A program made the position numbers and the translations under genes. A stretch of DNA of 22,845 bases from an uncultured Selenomonadaceae bacterium (GTDB lineage Bacteria > Bacillota > Negativicutes > Selenomonadales > Selenomonadaceae), in assembly GCA_905236325.1 (NCBI GenBank), contig CAJOPJ010000130.1, forward strand, positions 1-22,845, in the 5' to 3' direction. Shown in pieces: positions 15,119-22,716 of this stretch; position 1 is the first letter of the stretch; every line of letters begins with the position of its first letter. Under the pieces are notes generated by a model. That model made no database searches. It was not told the DNA's origin and was given only the letters and a program-made list of their open reading frames with translations.

Positions 15119-15147
15119 AATTTAACACAATGCAAATTTAGCGTCAA
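15119..15147 (-). promoter_or_regulatory. Predicted promoter of the secretin gene
   Basis: On the minus strand: -35 TTGACG, a 17-base spacer, then -10 TAAATT. RNA would start near 15112, about 30 bases before ATG 15080, which supports that start over the longer frame beginning at 15128. Confidence 0.65.
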
Positions 15148-15180
15148 GATTTTTTTTATAGTCGCAGGCTGTTAAAAATG

Positions 15181-15209
15181 TTGACAGGTAAATAGTTTTT
15201 CTATAAAAT
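15181..15209 (+). promoter_or_regulatory. Predicted promoter of the penicillin-binding protein gene
   Basis: -35 TTGACA is a perfect match, followed by a 17-base spacer and -10 TAAAAT. It is divergent from the secretin promoter. GACAGGTAAA at 15183-15192 recurs at 15230-15239, the second copy covering the ribosome binding site. Confidence 0.7.
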
Positions 15210-15244
15210 TGAAAAAATAATGAAATTTGGACAGGTAAAAATTA

Positions 15245-17290
15245 GTGGAAAATAACAGATTGAGTGTACAGCGCAGAATCACAATTTTGGTAGTTGTGAT
15301 GATGTTTTTTATTTTGTTGGTGATTGGGCGGTACGCATGGTTACAACTTGTGCAAGGCAGTGAACTTGCCGAGCGTATGCGTTATCAAGTTGGACAGGAT
15401 TATTTAGTTCAATCTCCACGCGGCGCAATTATTGACAGAAATGGTCGTGAACTTGCGGCAAGCACAATGACAAAATCGCTATTTGTAGATCCAAATCATG
15501 TTGAAAATGCTGAACAACTTGCGGCAGATTTGGCACCACTTGTCGGCAAAACTGAAGCCGAAGTTTTGGAAGATATAAATGTTGGCGGCGGATTTTCTTG
15601 GGTTAAGCGCAGAATGGAACAATCTGAATATGAGGCCATACGCGCACTGATTCGCGAAAAAGGTTATGCAAGTTGTCTTGGATTCCGCGACGAAGCCAAA
15701 CGCTACTATCCTAACGATGTCTTGGCGGCAAATTTACTTGGTTTTGTCGGAACTGATGATAAAGGCTTGGACGGTATTGAACAGGCGTTGGATAAATATA
15801 TCAAAGGCGAAGTAACTGAGTCATTTTTATATACAGATACACAAGAACGACCGATTTTGGAATCAATTTTTGTGCGTCACGGCTATCAAGGCGATATGTG
15901 CAAAACAATTCAGCTGACAGTTGACAGTGCGATTCAATTTATTGTTGAACAGGAACTTGACAGAGCTATGGCTGAAAATTCTCCGCTGTCGATAACTTGC
16001 ATTGCAATGGATCCGCGTACAGGCGAAATTTTAGCAATGGCAAATCGCCCAAGTTACAATCCAAATAGATTTTGGGATTATGATCAATTGGCTTGGAAAA
16101 ATCTTTCAGTGTCAATGGTTTATGAACCAGGCTCAACATTCAAAGCGATAACTTCGGCGGCGGCACTGCAAGAAAATGTTGTTTCGCCGAATCAAGTTTA
16201 TGTAGATCCGGGCTTTGTAATGGTTTCGGGTAAGCGTATTCAAAACTGGAACGACGCAAGTTTCGGCACAGTAACATTTGCTGACGCAGTTAAGCAGTCG
16301 CTGAATACGGTTTTTGCATTGGTAGGTTTAGATTTAGGCGCGGACAAGTTGATTGAGTATACAAAAAAATTTGGCTTTGGCGAACAGACAGGAATTGAAC
16401 TTCCGGGCGAAGAAGTCGGACTTTTGTATGAACCTGACGATATGGTAGATTCAGATATTGCGACAATGGCGATTGGACAAAGCGTCGCCGTTACGCCACT
16501 GCAACTTGTCACGGCAATGAGCGCAATTGCTAACGATGGCATTTTGCTTAAACCGCACATTGTAAAAAGCATTAAGAACGCAAATGGCACGACTTATTCA
16601 GAAACGCATATTGAAGAAGTGCGCCGAGTGATTGACAGCGCAACTGATAAAACCTTAGTCGGCTTGCTTGAACAAGTTGTAGCTACAGGCGGCGGCAAAA
16701 AAGCCTCAGTTCGCGGCTACAGAGTCGCCGGTAAAACAGGTACAGCGCAAAAAGTCAATTCTGACGGCACAGGTTACGACGAAGGCAAATATATTGCCTC
16801 ATTCTGCGGTTTCGGTCCTGTTGAAAATCCGCAAGTTGCATTGCTTGTTGTGATTGATGAGCCTTATGGCAGTTTTTACGGCGGACAAATTGCCGCGCCG
16901 GTTGCAGGGCGTATTTTGTCGCAGATTTTTAGGTACTTGAGAATTGAGCCAAGCGATGTTAATTTGATTGAAGAAGAACTTGGCGAAGATGTTGGCGAAG
17001 GCGACAGCGCAGGCAGTTCAATGATTTTAAATCAGCGCGTCGAACTCGAAAACCCAAAATATGATGAACCTGCTGAAGTCGAGTTTGATTACCAAAATGA
17101 AAATGTTCCGGAAGGCAGTGCGGTTGTTCCAAACTTCAAACGCAAAAGCATACGCGAAGTTGCAAGGTTGGCTGATGAACTTGGTTTGGAGTTGGATAGC
17201 ACCGGCAGCGGTTTTGCAGTTGAACAAAGTATTGCGCCAGGTGAAGTTGTTGAACGCGGAACCAGAGTTCGCGTCGAGTTCAGTCCTTGA
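15245..17290 (+). CDS. SpoVD/FtsI-type class B penicillin-binding protein with PASTA domain
   Basis: 681 residues. A short cytoplasmic N-terminus is followed by one membrane anchor (residues about 12-34). Next come a dimerization region (SPRGAIIDRNGRELA) and a transpeptidase domain with all three active-site motifs: S297-T-F-K300, S352-L-N354 and K497-T-G499. The C-terminus (about 625-681) is one PASTA domain (VVPNFKRKSIREVARLADE ... GTRVRVEF), typical of Firmicute enzymes. It cross-links peptidoglycan in the periplasm. Annotation pipelines may call it stage V sporulation protein D, but no sporulation gene is nearby. The start is GTG 15245, with AGGT about 8 bases upstream, in the second GACAGGTAAA copy. 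It heads the run continuing through the glycosyltransferase to fabZ, though fabZ may also have its own promoter. Confidence 0.92.
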   Translation: MENNRLSVQRRITILVVVMMFFILLVIGRYAWLQLVQGSELAERMRYQVGQDYLVQSPRGAIIDRNGRELAASTMTKSLFVDPNHVENAEQLAADLAPLVGKTEAEVLEDINVGGGFSWVKRRMEQSEYEAIRALIREKGYASCLGFRDEAKRYYPNDVLAANLLGFVGTDDKGLDGIEQALDKYIKGEVTESFLYTDTQERPILESIFVRHGYQGDMCKTIQLTVDSAIQFIVEQELDRAMAENSPLSITCIAMDPRTGEILAMANRPSYNPNRFWDYDQLAWKNLSVSMVYEPGSTFKAITSAAALQENVVSPNQVYVDPGFVMVSGKRIQNWNDASFGTVTFADAVKQSLNTVFALVGLDLGADKLIEYTKKFGFGEQTGIELPGEEVGLLYEPDDMVDSDIATMAIGQSVAVTPLQLVTAMSAIANDGILLKPHIVKSIKNANGTTYSETHIEEVRRVIDSATDKTLVGLLEQVVATGGGKKASVRGYRVAGKTGTAQKVNSDGTGYDEGKYIASFCGFGPVENPQVALLVVIDEPYGSFYGGQIAAPVAGRILSQIFRYLRIEPSDVNLIEEELGEDVGEGDSAGSSMILNQRVELENPKYDEPAEVEFDYQNENVPEGSAVVPNFKRKSIREVARLADELGLELDSTGSGFAVEQSIAPGEVVERGTRVRVEFSP

Positions 17291-17317
17291 TTAGTTAGTA
17301 GGTAGTTGGTAGTGGAT
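17291..17317 (+). repeat. Heptad repeat array between the PBP and glycosyltransferase genes
   Basis: Just after the PBP stop the sequence runs in period 7: TTAGTAG, GTAGTTG, GTAGTGG, ATAG. It holds stop codons in several frames, an AGG suited as ribosome binding sequence, and both candidate starts (TTG 17306, GTG 17312) of the next gene. Related to the arrays at 19718 and 10164. Confidence 0.6.
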
Positions 17318-18313
17318 AGAATTACAATTATTGTGCCGTGTTACAATGAGCAGGAAGTCATCGAAATGTTTTATCCTGCCGTGCAAGCCGAAGTTAAAAA
17401 AATTCCCAACACAGAATTTGATTATATTTTTGTGAACGACGGCAGCCGCGATTCAACGCTTGAAAAATTGCGCAAAATTTCTGCTGAATACAACAATGTT
17501 GCTTACTTGAGTTTATCACGAAATTTCGGCAAGGAATCGGCAATGATGGCTGGAATTGACTACGCAGAAGGCGACGCTGTCATTATCATGGACGCTGATT
17601 TACAGCATCCGCCGGAACGCATTGCAGAAATGATTAAGTGGTGGCGAGCCGGCTACGATGATGTTTGCGCTAAGCGCGTTGACAGAAAGGGCGAATCTTG
17701 GCTTAAACGCACCTGCGCAAATATTTTTTACGCCGTAATGAAAAAATTCAGCACGTCCTATGAAATGCAACGCGACGTCGGCGACTTCAGACTGCTTGAC
17801 AGGCGTTGCATTGAGGCTTTAAAACTGATGCGCGAAAATCAACGCTTCACCAAAGGCTTGTTTACTTGGCTTGGCTATCGCAAGAAAGAAATTCCATTTG
17901 AAGTTCAACCGCGTGCTGCCGGTCAAACAACTTGGAACTATCTTGCGTTGTTTAACTTGGCAATGAAAGGTATGACTTCCTTCACAACTGCGCCGCTAAG
18001 ATTGATGACATTGTTGGGCTTGACGGTTTCGGGCTGTGCGCTGATTTATATGATTTATATTTTGGCAATGGCTTTGATGTATGGCGACCCTGTAGCCGGT
18101 TTTCCAACGCTAATGTCGGTAATGTTATTTTTAGGCGGCGTTCAGCTTTTGTCACTTGGAATTATCGGCGAATACTTGGCACAAATTTTCCACGAAAGCA
18201 AACGCAGACCAATTTATTTAGTGGACGAAATGAACGGCAAGCGTATGATTTATAAATCTGAATTTGTGCCTGTTGAACGCAATACTGAAGTTAAAAATTT
18301 TTCCGGCAAATGA
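17312..18313 (+). CDS. GtrB/ArnC-type membrane glycosyltransferase (GT2)
   Basis: 333 residues from this start. An N-terminal GT2 domain shows IIVPCYNEQEVI, VNDGSRDST, LSRNFGKESAMMAGI and the DAD motif in IIMDADLQHPP. Two C-terminal membrane helices follow (about 230-255 and 265-290, LLGLTVSGCALIYMIYILA and FLGGVQLLSLGIIGEY). This layout belongs to enzymes that move a sugar from a nucleotide donor to polyprenyl phosphate on the cytoplasmic face. The sugar is unknown. Position ahead of fabZ-lpxA-lpxI suggests LPS or other envelope glycan decoration (inference). GTG 17312 is preferred over TTG 17306 because AGG 17300-17302 is 9 bases away from it but only 3 from TTG. Both candidates lie within the heptad array. 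Confidence 0.9.
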   Translation: MDRITIIVPCYNEQEVIEMFYPAVQAEVKKIPNTEFDYIFVNDGSRDSTLEKLRKISAEYNNVAYLSLSRNFGKESAMMAGIDYAEGDAVIIMDADLQHPPERIAEMIKWWRAGYDDVCAKRVDRKGESWLKRTCANIFYAVMKKFSTSYEMQRDVGDFRLLDRRCIEALKLMRENQRFTKGLFTWLGYRKKEIPFEVQPRAAGQTTWNYLALFNLAMKGMTSFTTAPLRLMTLLGLTVSGCALIYMIYILAMALMYGDPVAGFPTLMSVMLFLGGVQLLSLGIIGEYLAQIFHESKRRPIYLVDEMNGKRMIYKSEFVPVERNTEVKNFSGK

Positions 18314-18334
18314 CTAATTGCAGGAAATTTTTTT

Positions 18335-18363
18335 TTGCAGTCGAAAAAATCAAGCATTGTAAT
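18335..18363 (+). promoter_or_regulatory. Possible internal promoter upstream of fabZ
   Basis: TTGCAG, a 17-base spacer, then TGTAAT. The -10 lacks the usual second-position A, so this is tentative. If real, it lets fabZ-lpxA-lpxI be made independently of the PBP and glycosyltransferase genes. Confidence 0.3.
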
Positions 18364-18387
18364 TTTAAATTTTGAGGAGAGATATTT

Positions 18388-18834
18388 ATGATATTGGAAA
18401 TTGAAGAAATTATGAAAATCCTTCCGCATCGTCCTCCAATGCTTTTGGTAGACAGAATTTTGGAAATAGATCCTTTCAAGTCGGCGACAGGCTTAAAAAA
18501 TGTTACGCTGAATGAACCATTTTTTGCAGGACATTTTCCCGGCTGCCCAATAATGCCCGGCGTTTTGGTTTTGGAAGCAATGGCGCAAGTTGGCGGCGTT
18601 GCAATGCTTTATCCGGAAGAACATCGCGGCAAAATTGCGCTGTTTGGCGGAATGGAAAATATTAAATTCAAAAAGCCAATCGTGCCGGGCGACAGCTTAA
18701 TTACAAAAGCAGAAATTGTAAAAGTGCGTGGTGATTTTGGCGTACTTCATGCTGACGGCTTTGTTGGTGAAACTCAAGTTGCGCAGGCAGATTTTAAATT
18801 TGCACTCAAGAAAAGCGAAGTTATTAAGTCTTAA
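18388..18834 (+). CDS. fabZ: 3-hydroxyacyl-[acyl-carrier-protein] dehydratase
   Basis: 148 residues, normal length. It dehydrates 3-hydroxyacyl-ACP in fatty-acid elongation. The hot-dog fold catalytic pair is visible as H49 (FFAGHFPGCPIMPGVLVLEA) and E63 in the same block, along with MKILPHRPPMLLVDRI and FKKPIVPGDSL. ATG 18388 follows GAGGAGA at 18373-18379. Pairing with lpxA is classical: both act on 3-hydroxyacyl-ACP, FabZ for membrane phospholipid and LpxA for lipid A, so co-expression helps balance the two. Confidence 0.97.
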   Translation: MILEIEEIMKILPHRPPMLLVDRILEIDPFKSATGLKNVTLNEPFFAGHFPGCPIMPGVLVLEAMAQVGGVAMLYPEEHRGKIALFGGMENIKFKKPIVPGDSLITKAEIVKVRGDFGVLHADGFVGETQVAQADFKFALKKSEVIKS

Positions 18835-18911
18835 ATTCGGCGTGTAATAAAATTTTAATCTTTGTGCAGTAAATTTTTTCACACAATGATTTAAGGCGGG
18901 AGTTGGATAAG

Positions 18912-19721
18912 ATGATAAATCAAGAAATGATTCACCCGAGCGCAGTAATTTCGCCAAGTGCAAGAATTGGAAATAATGTAAAAATCGGCGCATACAGCGT
19001 TATCGGCGATGAAGTTGAAATTGGCGACGGTACAGAAATTGGGCCAAACACGGTTATTGCGAAGTGGACGACTATTGGCAATGAATGTAAAATTTTTCAA
19101 TTTGCGTCAGTAGGCGAAATTCCACAAGATTTGAAGTTTAAAGGCGAAGAAAGTTATACAGTTATCGGCGACAGAACTACAATCCGCGAAGGCGTAACAA
19201 TTCACCGCGCAACCGGCGAAGGCAATGAAACGCGCATTGGCAATGATTGTTTGCTTATGGCTTATGTTCATATCGCACACAACTGCCTACTTGGCAATCG
19301 CGTTATTATGTCGAACTTGGCAAGTTGTGCCGGTCACGCCGTCGTGGAAGATAGAGTTGTTATTGGCGGAATGGCGGGCGTTCATCAGTTTGTTAAAATT
19401 GGACGCAATGCAATGGTTGGCGGAATGAGTAAACTTGTTCAAGATGTTGTGCCTTACACTATTGTGGACGGTCACCCTGCAAAAGTTGTCGGCTTAAACA
19501 ATGTCGGAATTTCACGCGCAGGTATTCCGCTTGAATCGCGCAGATTGATTAAAAAAGCCTACAAAATTTTGTATCGCTCCGGCTTAAGTTTGACTGAAGC
19601 TATTGCGGTTATTGAGCAAGAAGTCGATTCTTGCGAAGAAGTCGAACATTTCCTGCGTTTTTTGCGTAATGCAGAGCGTGGAATTTGCCGTGAACGCCGC
19701 GATGTAGTTGATACCGAGTAG
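18912..19721 (+). CDS. lpxA: UDP-N-acetylglucosamine O-acyltransferase
   Basis: 269 residues from this start, normal LpxA length. It transfers a 3-hydroxyacyl chain from ACP to UDP-GlcNAc, the first step of lipid A synthesis. The N-terminal two thirds is a hexapeptide left-handed beta helix (IGNNVKIGAYSVIG, IGDGTEIGPNTVI). Catalytic H123 lies in VHIAHNC, with GGMAGVHQFVKIG after it. The C-terminus is a helical domain. The frame opens at TTG 18903, but GGGAG 18898-18902 directly abuts that codon and stands 9 bases from ATG 18912, so ATG is chosen. The TAG stop lies inside a heptad array. It lies 77 bases after fabZ and 28 before lpxI. Confidence 0.97.
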   Translation: MINQEMIHPSAVISPSARIGNNVKIGAYSVIGDEVEIGDGTEIGPNTVIAKWTTIGNECKIFQFASVGEIPQDLKFKGEESYTVIGDRTTIREGVTIHRATGEGNETRIGNDCLLMAYVHIAHNCLLGNRVIMSNLASCAGHAVVEDRVVIGGMAGVHQFVKIGRNAMVGGMSKLVQDVVPYTIVDGHPAKVVGLNNVGISRAGIPLESRRLIKKAYKILYRSGLSLTEAIAVIEQEVDSCEEVEHFLRFLRNAERGICRERRDVVDTE

Positions 19722-19744
19722 TTAGTAGTTTGTAGTTAGGAGTA
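19718..19744 (+). repeat. Heptad repeat array between lpxA and lpxI
   Basis: Period-7 units GTAGTTA, GTAGTTT and GTAGTTA, then GGAGTAT. The first unit supplies the lpxA TAG stop. The last units supply TTAGGAGT, the ribosome binding site for GTG 19750 of lpxI. It is the cleanest copy in the window. Confidence 0.7.
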
Positions 19745-19749
19745 TTTAA

Positions 19750-20553
19750 GTGGAAAAGTTAGGAATTTTAGCCGGAGTTGGAAAATTGCCTGTTGAATGT
19801 GCAAAGGCAGCTCAGCAACTTGGCTATGAAGTTTACGCAGTCGGCTTGTTGGCTGAAAGTGATTCAACAATTGCAGATTACGCTAAAGATTTTAAAGTTA
19901 TAAGCATTGCGCAACTTGACTCAATTTTAAATTATCTTACTCAAAATGAAATAAAAAAAGTCACAATGATTGGCAAAGTTACTAAAGAATTGCTTTTTAG
20001 TGGCGGACTTATTCCGGACGCAAGAATGTTGCAACTGATTATGTCACTGCCAAACAAAAATGACGATACAATTATGCTGGCTTTTGTTAATGAACTTAAA
20101 AATGCAGGTATTGAAACTTTCGACCAAACTGCGCTGATTAAAAAACTTATGCCTTCAAAAGGCACTTTGACAAGTCGTGAACCTTCGAAAACTGAATTGG
20201 CAGATATGAATTTTGGTTTTAAAATTGCAAAGGAACTTGGGCGGCTTGATATTGGGCAAAGCGTTGTTGTAAAAAATTTGGCAGTTATGGCACTTGAAGC
20301 TATTGAAGGCACAGATTCTTGCATAAAACGCGGCGGAACTCTTGCAAATGGCGGCGCAGTTGTGGTTAAGGTCGCTAAACCACAACAAGATAACAGATTT
20401 GATGTTCCGACTGTCGGACTTAGAACTTTAGAAGTTATGGCTGAAGTTGGCGCAACTGCACTTGCAATTGAAGCAGATCAAACTTTGCTTGTTGACAGGG
20501 AAAATGTTATTAAATTTGCTGACGAAAAAAATATTTCAGTAGTTGCAATTTAA
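19750..20553 (+). CDS. lpxI: UDP-2,3-diacylglucosamine pyrophosphatase LpxI
   Basis: 267 residues, the normal size for LpxI (formerly DUF1009). It hydrolyses UDP-2,3-diacylglucosamine to lipid X, replacing LpxH of E. coli. Visible family blocks are LGILAGVGKLPVECAKAA at the N-terminus, MIGKVTKELLFSGG, and IEGTDSCIKRGG and FDVPTVGLRTLEVM toward the C-terminus. The start is GTG 19750, with TTAGGAGT upstream. It ends the lpx run; no lpxB follows, because glmS converges from the other strand beyond two terminators. Confidence 0.95.
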   Translation: MEKLGILAGVGKLPVECAKAAQQLGYEVYAVGLLAESDSTIADYAKDFKVISIAQLDSILNYLTQNEIKKVTMIGKVTKELLFSGGLIPDARMLQLIMSLPNKNDDTIMLAFVNELKNAGIETFDQTALIKKLMPSKGTLTSREPSKTELADMNFGFKIAKELGRLDIGQSVVVKNLAVMALEAIEGTDSCIKRGGTLANGGAVVVKVAKPQQDNRFDVPTVGLRTLEVMAEVGATALAIEADQTLLVDRENVIKFADEKNISVVAI

Positions 20554-20570
20554 ATTTTAAAAATAAAAAA

Positions 20571-20598
20571 AGCCTCCCAAGTGGAGGTTATTTTTTTT
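20571..20598 (+). terminator. Rho-independent terminator of the lpx operon
   Basis: Stem AGCCTCC / GGAGGTT (one G-U pair) with loop CAAGT, followed by eight T's at 20591-20598. On the minus strand it is followed by seven T's, so it may also act as a backup for glmS. Confidence 0.8.
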
Positions 20599-20671
20599 AT
20601 TCAAAATTGATGTTGAAAAAAATATTTCTGCGCTTAAAGATTTAAAAATTTTTATTAAAAAAATATTTTTG

Positions 20672-20698
20672 CAAAAAAAAATCCTCCGTTTTGGAGGA
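20672..20698 (-). terminator. Rho-independent terminator of glmS
   Basis: On the minus strand, TCCTCC / GGAGGA with a 5-base A-rich loop is followed by a run of T's (complement of 20672-20681). It sits 10 bases after the glmS stop. Confidence 0.75.
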
Positions 20699-20708
20699 AA
20701 AAATTTTT

Positions 20709-22535
20709 TTATTCAACTGTGACTGATTTTGCTAAGTTGCGTGGTTTATCAACATCGCAGCCGCGAGTTATTGCTGCATAGTAAGCCAAAAGTTGCAATG
20801 GCACAACAGTTAGCAGCGGAATTAAAAGTTCATCGGTATTTGGCACAAAAATTACATGGTCGAGATATTTTTCAAGTTCGGTATCGCCGGCAGCACCAAT
20901 ACCAATAACAACAGCGTCGCGTGCTTTGACTTCTTTTATGTTGGAAATTGTTTTTTCATAAACAGATTTTTGAGTTGCGAGCGCGATAACAGGAACGCCC
21001 TCAACAATTAAAGCCAAAGTTCCATGTTTAAGTTCGCCTGAAGCATAAGCCTCTGCGTGAATGTAGGAAATTTCTTTCAATTTGAGTGCGCCTTCCAATG
21101 CAACGCAATAATCCAGACTTCTGCCGATGTAAAAAACATCTTCATTAAAGCCATATTGACGCGCGAAAGTTTTTATTGGATCGACATCGGAAAGTGTTTC
21201 GGAAATTTGCGCAGGAATTTTTTTCAGCAAGTCAATAAGTTCGCGTGCGCGTTCAGTTGAAATAGTTTTACCAATTTGTGCCATATATAAAGCCAACATA
21301 AAAACCAAAATCAGCTGAGTTGTATAAGCCTTTGTTGAGGCGACAGCAATTTCCGGTCCGGCAACTGTGTAAATAACTTGTTCGGCTTCGCGTGCGATTG
21401 AACTGCCGACAACATTTGTAATTGCTAAAGTTTTTGCGCCAAGTCTGCGTGATTCTTTCAGTGCGGCAAGTGTATCTGAAGTTTCGCCGGATTGACTGAT
21501 AACAATGACAAGCGTTTTGTCGTCAACAATTGGATTTCGATATCTGTATTCACTTGCAACATCAACTTCAACAAGTTTTCTTGCAAGTTTTTCAATATAA
21601 AATTTTGCAACAAGTCCTGCGTGATAAGCAGTTCCGCAAGCAATTATATAAATTTTATTGATTGAGTCGAGGAAATTTTTATCCCAGCCAAGTTCAAGTT
21701 CAATCGACGCGCCGTCTTTTGAAATGCGTTTAGAAATAGTATCGCGCACTGCTTTAGGTTGTTCATTGATTTCCTTCAGCATAAAATGTTCATAGCCGCC
21801 TTTTTCTGCAGCTTCAGCATTCCAATTTACATGAAAAATTTTCTTTTCGACGACTTCACCATTGCGATTAAAAATTTTTACAGAATCTTTTTTTACAACA
21901 GCAATTTCTCCGTCGTTCAAAATATAAGCATTGCGAGTTTTTGAAATTATTGCAGGAATATCGGACGCAATAAAATTTTCGCCGTTGCCAAGTCCGACTA
22001 CAAGCGGATTATCCTGTTTTGCACAAATTAAAGTATCGGGATGCGCTTTTGACATAAAAACCAAACTGTAGCTGCCTTCAATTTTTTTTAAAACTTTTTG
22101 AACACTTTCCAAAAAATTTCCATTGTAAAATTCTTCCAAAAGATGCGGAACAACTTCAGTGTCGGTTTCTGAAATAAATTTGTGACCGCGCGAAATTAAA
22201 TTTTCCTTCAAAGCCATGTAATTTTCAATAATACCATTGTGCACGACGACAAAATTTTCTTGGCAATCTGTGTGCGGATGAGCATTTCTGTCAGAAGGAC
22301 GACCATGAGTTGCCCAGCGCGTATGACCAATTCCAATTGTGCCATCAATTTTTTGATTATGAAGTTTTTCTTTAAGCGCGTCGAGTCTGCCGACTGCTTT
22401 TTCAACAAAAATATTTTCGCCGCAATTAACTGCAATTCCGGCAGAATCATAGCCGCGATATTCAAGTTTACTGAGTCCTTGCAACAAAAAATTTAACGCT
22501 TTATTATCTCCAATGTAGCCAACAATTCCACACAT
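20709..22535 (-). CDS. glmS: Glutamine-fructose-6-phosphate aminotransferase (isomerizing)
   Basis: 608 residues, almost identical in length to E. coli GlmS. It makes glucosamine-6-phosphate from fructose-6-phosphate and glutamine, the entry to UDP-GlcNAc for peptidoglycan and lipid A. The N-terminal glutaminase begins MCGIVGYIG, so C2 becomes the N-terminal nucleophile after Met removal; this fixes the start at ATG 22535 (GGAGGT at 22543-22548). The frame's extension to 22592 is not real. Also visible are GIGHTRWATHGRPSDRNAHPH, two SIS sugar-isomerase domains (IIACGTAYHAG, VISQSGETSDTLAA), and the C-terminal KPRNLAKSVTVE. It is divergent from serS with its own promoter. Confidence 0.98.
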   Translation of the reverse strand: MCGIVGYIGDNKALNFLLQGLSKLEYRGYDSAGIAVNCGENIFVEKAVGRLDALKEKLHNQKIDGTIGIGHTRWATHGRPSDRNAHPHTDCQENFVVVHNGIIENYMALKENLISRGHKFISETDTEVVPHLLEEFYNGNFLESVQKVLKKIEGSYSLVFMSKAHPDTLICAKQDNPLVVGLGNGENFIASDIPAIISKTRNAYILNDGEIAVVKKDSVKIFNRNGEVVEKKIFHVNWNAEAAEKGGYEHFMLKEINEQPKAVRDTISKRISKDGASIELELGWDKNFLDSINKIYIIACGTAYHAGLVAKFYIEKLARKLVEVDVASEYRYRNPIVDDKTLVIVISQSGETSDTLAALKESRRLGAKTLAITNVVGSSIAREAEQVIYTVAGPEIAVASTKAYTTQLILVFMLALYMAQIGKTISTERARELIDLLKKIPAQISETLSDVDPIKTFARQYGFNEDVFYIGRSLDYCVALEGALKLKEISYIHAEAYASGELKHGTLALIVEGVPVIALATQKSVYEKTISNIKEVKARDAVVIGIGAAGDTELEKYLDHVIFVPNTDELLIPLLTVVPLQLLAYYAAITRGCDVDKPRNLAKSVTVE

Positions 22536-22583
22536 TTTTTTTACCTCCGAATTTTTATAATTTTTTTTCGGCAAATTAGCGAT

Positions 22584-22612
22584 ATTATGCAACTTTGAAT
22601 AAAAATTGTCAA
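22584..22612 (-). promoter_or_regulatory. Predicted promoter of glmS
   Basis: On the minus strand: perfect -35 TTGACA, a 17-base spacer, then -10 CATAAT. RNA would start near 22577, leaving a leader of about 40 bases before ATG 22535, too short for a glmS ribozyme. Confidence 0.7.
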
Positions 22613-22648
22613 TTTTAATGAAAATTTTTAACTAAAACAGAAAAATTT

Positions 22649-22677
22649 TTGACTTGAATGATTAAAGTTGCTAAAAT
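22649..22677 (+). promoter_or_regulatory. Predicted promoter of serS
   Basis: -35 TTGACT, a 17-base spacer, then -10 TAAAAT. RNA would start near 22684, about 33 bases before ATG 22717, leaving no room for a T-box leader. Its -35 is 36 bases from the glmS -35. Confidence 0.7.
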
Positions 22678-22716
22678 TCAAAAAAAATTTTTTTTAGTTT
22701 TGGAGGTATTTTTTTT

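Noticed and set aside
15081..15128. 16-residue N-terminal extension of the secretin frame
   Set aside because: It lies upstream of the predicted RNA start and before a clear signal peptide; ATG 15080 has its own ribosome binding site.
22536..22592. 19-residue N-terminal extension of GlmS
   Set aside because: GlmS needs its catalytic Cys directly after the initiator Met, which fixes the start at 22535.
22681..22695. A-run followed by T-run near serS as a terminator or attenuator
   Set aside because: It is an A/T-only stem without GC core, located between promoter and ribosome binding site; unlikely to terminate transcription.
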